A stretch of 64,000 nt of DNA from contig CM040090.1 in the NCBI GenBank assembly GCA_022496805.1, forward strand, positions 8,054,001 to 8,118,000. Direction: 5' to 3'. Made by a program: the position numbers and the translations under genes. The stretch comes from Pohlia nutans. Lineage: Eukaryota > Streptophyta > Bryopsida > Bryales > Mniaceae. Below are positions 61,561-64,000 of this stretch, piece after piece. Each line of letters opens with the position of its first letter. Position 1 is the first letter of the stretch. Below the pieces are notes generated by a model. The model was not told the origin of the DNA. It did not search any database and saw only the letters and a program-made list of their open reading frames with translations.

Positions 61561-61782
61561 CTTGTTCTTGCATGCTTTGGCTTTGAATTATGTCGAATGA
61601 ATTTAGGATTTATTAGGAGGTTAGGAGGTTTAGCTATGTCATCAATCTTGACTACTCTTTCGGTAAGTAGATACCAAATGCAATTGATATCTAGGTCCGT
61701 GCTACATGATATTCAACACAATGACAGAAGCTGTACAGACGAAGTGAAAGCGGCGGACATACGTTTCGACAAACTCACAACG

Positions 61783-61965
61783 TCATCGCAGAACAACGAA
61801 CCTTGTCAGTAGCTGTTTTTTCTTTCTCTGAATGGTAAGCTTCGGTAATCTGCGAAGACTCTGCCCCGCCATCTCCGAGAGCTCAAAGCTGCTACTGCAC
61901 GCTGGACCACAACTGCAGCACATTGTGCATCTTTGCACGTCCAAGGCACCTGCTGCCATAGCCAC
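61783..61965 (-). pseudogene. Orphan duplicate of exon 1 of the DnaJ-type zinc-finger gene
   Basis: Encodes the same first 54 residues with three or so changes (CCSCGPACSSSF for CCTCGPACSGSF) and keeps the donor CTGACAAG|GTTCG. No later exon is found in the 20 kb or less available on the minus-strand side before the original gene. It is either dead or now feeds an unrelated downstream transcript. Confidence 0.82.
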
Positions 61966-62452
61966 AACTTAATTGCTAGCTACTTGTGCACACTCACTCA
62001 CACGTCCTCAATCTCCTCACAGAAACGTTGCAGGGATCGAATTCATTCGGCTTGTACCAACCCAACCACCAACTTTGAAACCAAAACTGTAACTAGAGAG
62101 GTCATCGGAAAGACTCTCCTAGAAGAAATGAAAGTAATAAAGTCTGCGTCAATTGTCACAAAAAGAAAAGGGGTTGGATCCCAAAAGCGGCATGGACGTG
62201 AGGACATGTTGCAGATTTATGCATAACAGAGAAAAAGGATTTGTGCACGATCAATTGGATGTAGAAGATGGGATATATAGAAATGCGTTTGGAAGAATGT
62301 TCAACAGTTCTGCAAGGCGTGACTGAACTGAAAGGCCAGGTGTCACAAATGTCTGGAATCACGAGAATGTTGTGAACCGCAATTGATGAAAGCAGAATGA
62401 TCAAATGTAACGGAGGCAAGCAAATGTAACTGATGATCAAATGTAACTCCCA

Positions 62453-62757
62453 GGGAGTGCACTCTCCAAGTACTATAATTATACACGTGTGTGCACAACA
62501 AGGGTATTATTTAGAACAAGCATGTACAAAATGTACTTATGAGAGGCATATTTCAATTAAACGGAAAGTAGATATACATGGGGCTTGGAATTGAATTTCT
62601 CATTTTTGGCCCTTGTGTATATGGAAATGTATTTTGAGGTTGTGAGATTTGTACATATATTTGATTTTAGCCAAATAGAAAATGTATACAAGGGTGTTTG
62701 TATAAGGGGGATGCACGCACATGATTCATGGCTTTATTGAATAGTGCACTCCCTAAG
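62453..62757. mobile_element. Small MITE in the duplicated segment
   Basis: Ends CAGGGAGTGCACTCT and the inverse of TTAGGGAGTGCACTAT. The flanks on both sides are the GCAAATGTAACT(A/G)ATGAT motif of the duplicated region, so it interrupts that segment. The CAGGG start is hAT-like, but I could not define an 8-bp duplication. Confidence 0.6.
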
Positions 62758-64000
62758 ATGTAAATGAGGCAAGCAAATGTAACTAATGATTGAAAATAAT
62801 GACTGTTTGTCCTGTGGCTTGGAATTTTTCTTATTAGGGAGGTCACTCTTTGTATCTTTTGAACATCTTTTGTGAATAAAGGGTATTTAAAAGTACTCTA
62901 AAAATTAAAAGTAAATTTTACTATAATTAGTAATATGTGAGAATATTCTCATTTCATTCTTGTAATCAATTTTGAACATCCTACATATTATTGCAATTCA
63001 TTTATAAAATTTACCTTCAAAGATTTATTTGAACCCTATCTTTGTTTGCATGTTGTTACGTAATATTTGAAAGTGACCTCCCCAACCTTTTCTTTCCCCT
63101 TAAGTCACTCTTTGGTTTCTATGTCTTAGGGCCCGTTCGCACTATGGTCGAAGGTCAAGAGGCCGTCGAATTTGACCAATCATATTGCAAAAAAACTCAA
63201 AGGCAACGCACCTTTGGACTCTCGATGGTTCACACTAGAGGCAAAAGTCCAAAGGCCGTTGCCTTCCAAAATGCCTACATGGCAATACTTTTTGACTGTT
63301 TGGTTTTAAGGTGACAACCTATCAACCATAGTTGGGTCAAACAAGAATAGAAATTCAAACTATGGTCGAGAGGCCGTCAAATTCTTTTGATAAACTAATG
63401 GGATTTTATATTTTTTTAAAGTCTTGAACTTTGAATTAGGTTTTTGGAGGCTTCACACCATGGCCATTCAAATTGAGAGGCCGTGGGAGTTTATAGCACG
63501 GGGAGGTTACATAGTTACTACATACTTTTGTAAACCACGTGCGGTCGGGGATCAATTATAGGTGGGCTATTTATCTAAATTTCTTAAATAATTTGCACCC
63601 TATTAGTAGATAAAATGGTACTTTGAGGTATTTTTCAAGACCCTATAGGTAAATATAATTTCCACTATTAAGTTATTTTATAGACCCTATTTTATTTATA
63701 AATTGGACCATCTATCAAAATCTTGGAATTTCAGCATAAATTGAACTTAATTGGACATAACAAAACGACAACAATACATGAACGTAACTTTCAAAGAATA
63801 ACGACTGTGCTTAGTGCCTAAAATGTTTGAAGGTAGGTTTAAGTGAGAAAAGCATGTTGTCAGAGGAAGCATGCGGTACTACCACCCCGCCCTAGCCTCG
63901 TGAATCTCATTGGTCACCTAATGCTAAAATTCATCATGAGGACACTTTCCCATGAAGCCAAATAATTCAACCTTCATTTGTGGTTTATTCCTAACCATTG
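62758..64000. other. AT-rich DNA, no gene recognised
   Basis: Parts near 62770-62840 and 63070-63120 continue the duplication of 53300-53390 in broken form. A repeat with GGTCGAAGGTCAAGAGGCCG-like units lies at 63129-63500, probably another MITE. Confidence 0.4.

Overview
This is nuclear DNA of a streptophyte plant (a land plant or close relative). It contains spliced, intron-rich genes: a plastid-type ATP phosphoribosyltransferase, ribosomal protein eL37, a plant-type histone H2B and a DnaJ-type zinc-finger protein. It also holds TTTAGGG-type motifs, plant En/Spm (CACTA) and MuDR-like transposons, and a nuclear copy of plant mitochondrial ccmF. I cannot name the species. Unspliced mitochondrial-type ccmF and the very dense MITEs would fit a bryophyte or another early-diverging lineage, but this is a guess.

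Layout. 1-9189: the inverted end of a second CACTA copy, then AT-rich intergenic DNA packed with MITEs and one tRNA-derived SINE with target-site duplications. 9190-21847: a 12.7 kb CACTA element with matching 30-bp termini. On the minus strand it carries a six-exon TNPA-like protein. Divergent from that, on the plus strand, it carries (i) a two-exon protein joining the transposase-associated zinc finger to a SET (lysine methyltransferase) domain and (ii) the tnp2/TNPD transposase. A 16-bp palindrome, TGACTA-N4-TAGTCA, recurs in the subterminal regions, the shared promoter and most of the longer introns but in no exon. A mitochondrial ccmF fragment and a MITE sit near the right end. 22.4-24.2 kb: a broken trihelix/Myb-like gene interrupted by a 266-bp CACTA MITE. 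26086-34287: an 8.2 kb Mutator-like element with GC-rich inverted termini and a perfect 9-bp target duplication. It has two convergent genes, a MURA-type transposase and a partner I do not recognise, both broken by in-frame stops.

From 35.3 kb on lie the host genes: HISN1 (12 exons), histone H2B (2 exons, minus), eL37 (4 exons), a tRNA-Ala and the DnaJ-type zinc-finger gene (6 exons, minus). The H2B region is duplicated in inverted orientation at 57.7-59.9 kb as a pseudogene. The first exon of the zinc-finger gene is duplicated at 61.6-62.4 kb. MITEs with TTAACCCC-type ends lie between and inside these genes.

The most unusual content is the CACTA element. The SET domain is spliced in frame to the zinc finger that normally begins the transposase. 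The transposase core exon has a phase-compatible acceptor, so skipping the SET exon would give an ordinary transposase. This suggests, but does not prove, one promoter and one DNA-binding domain serving both a chromatin-modifying and a transposing product.
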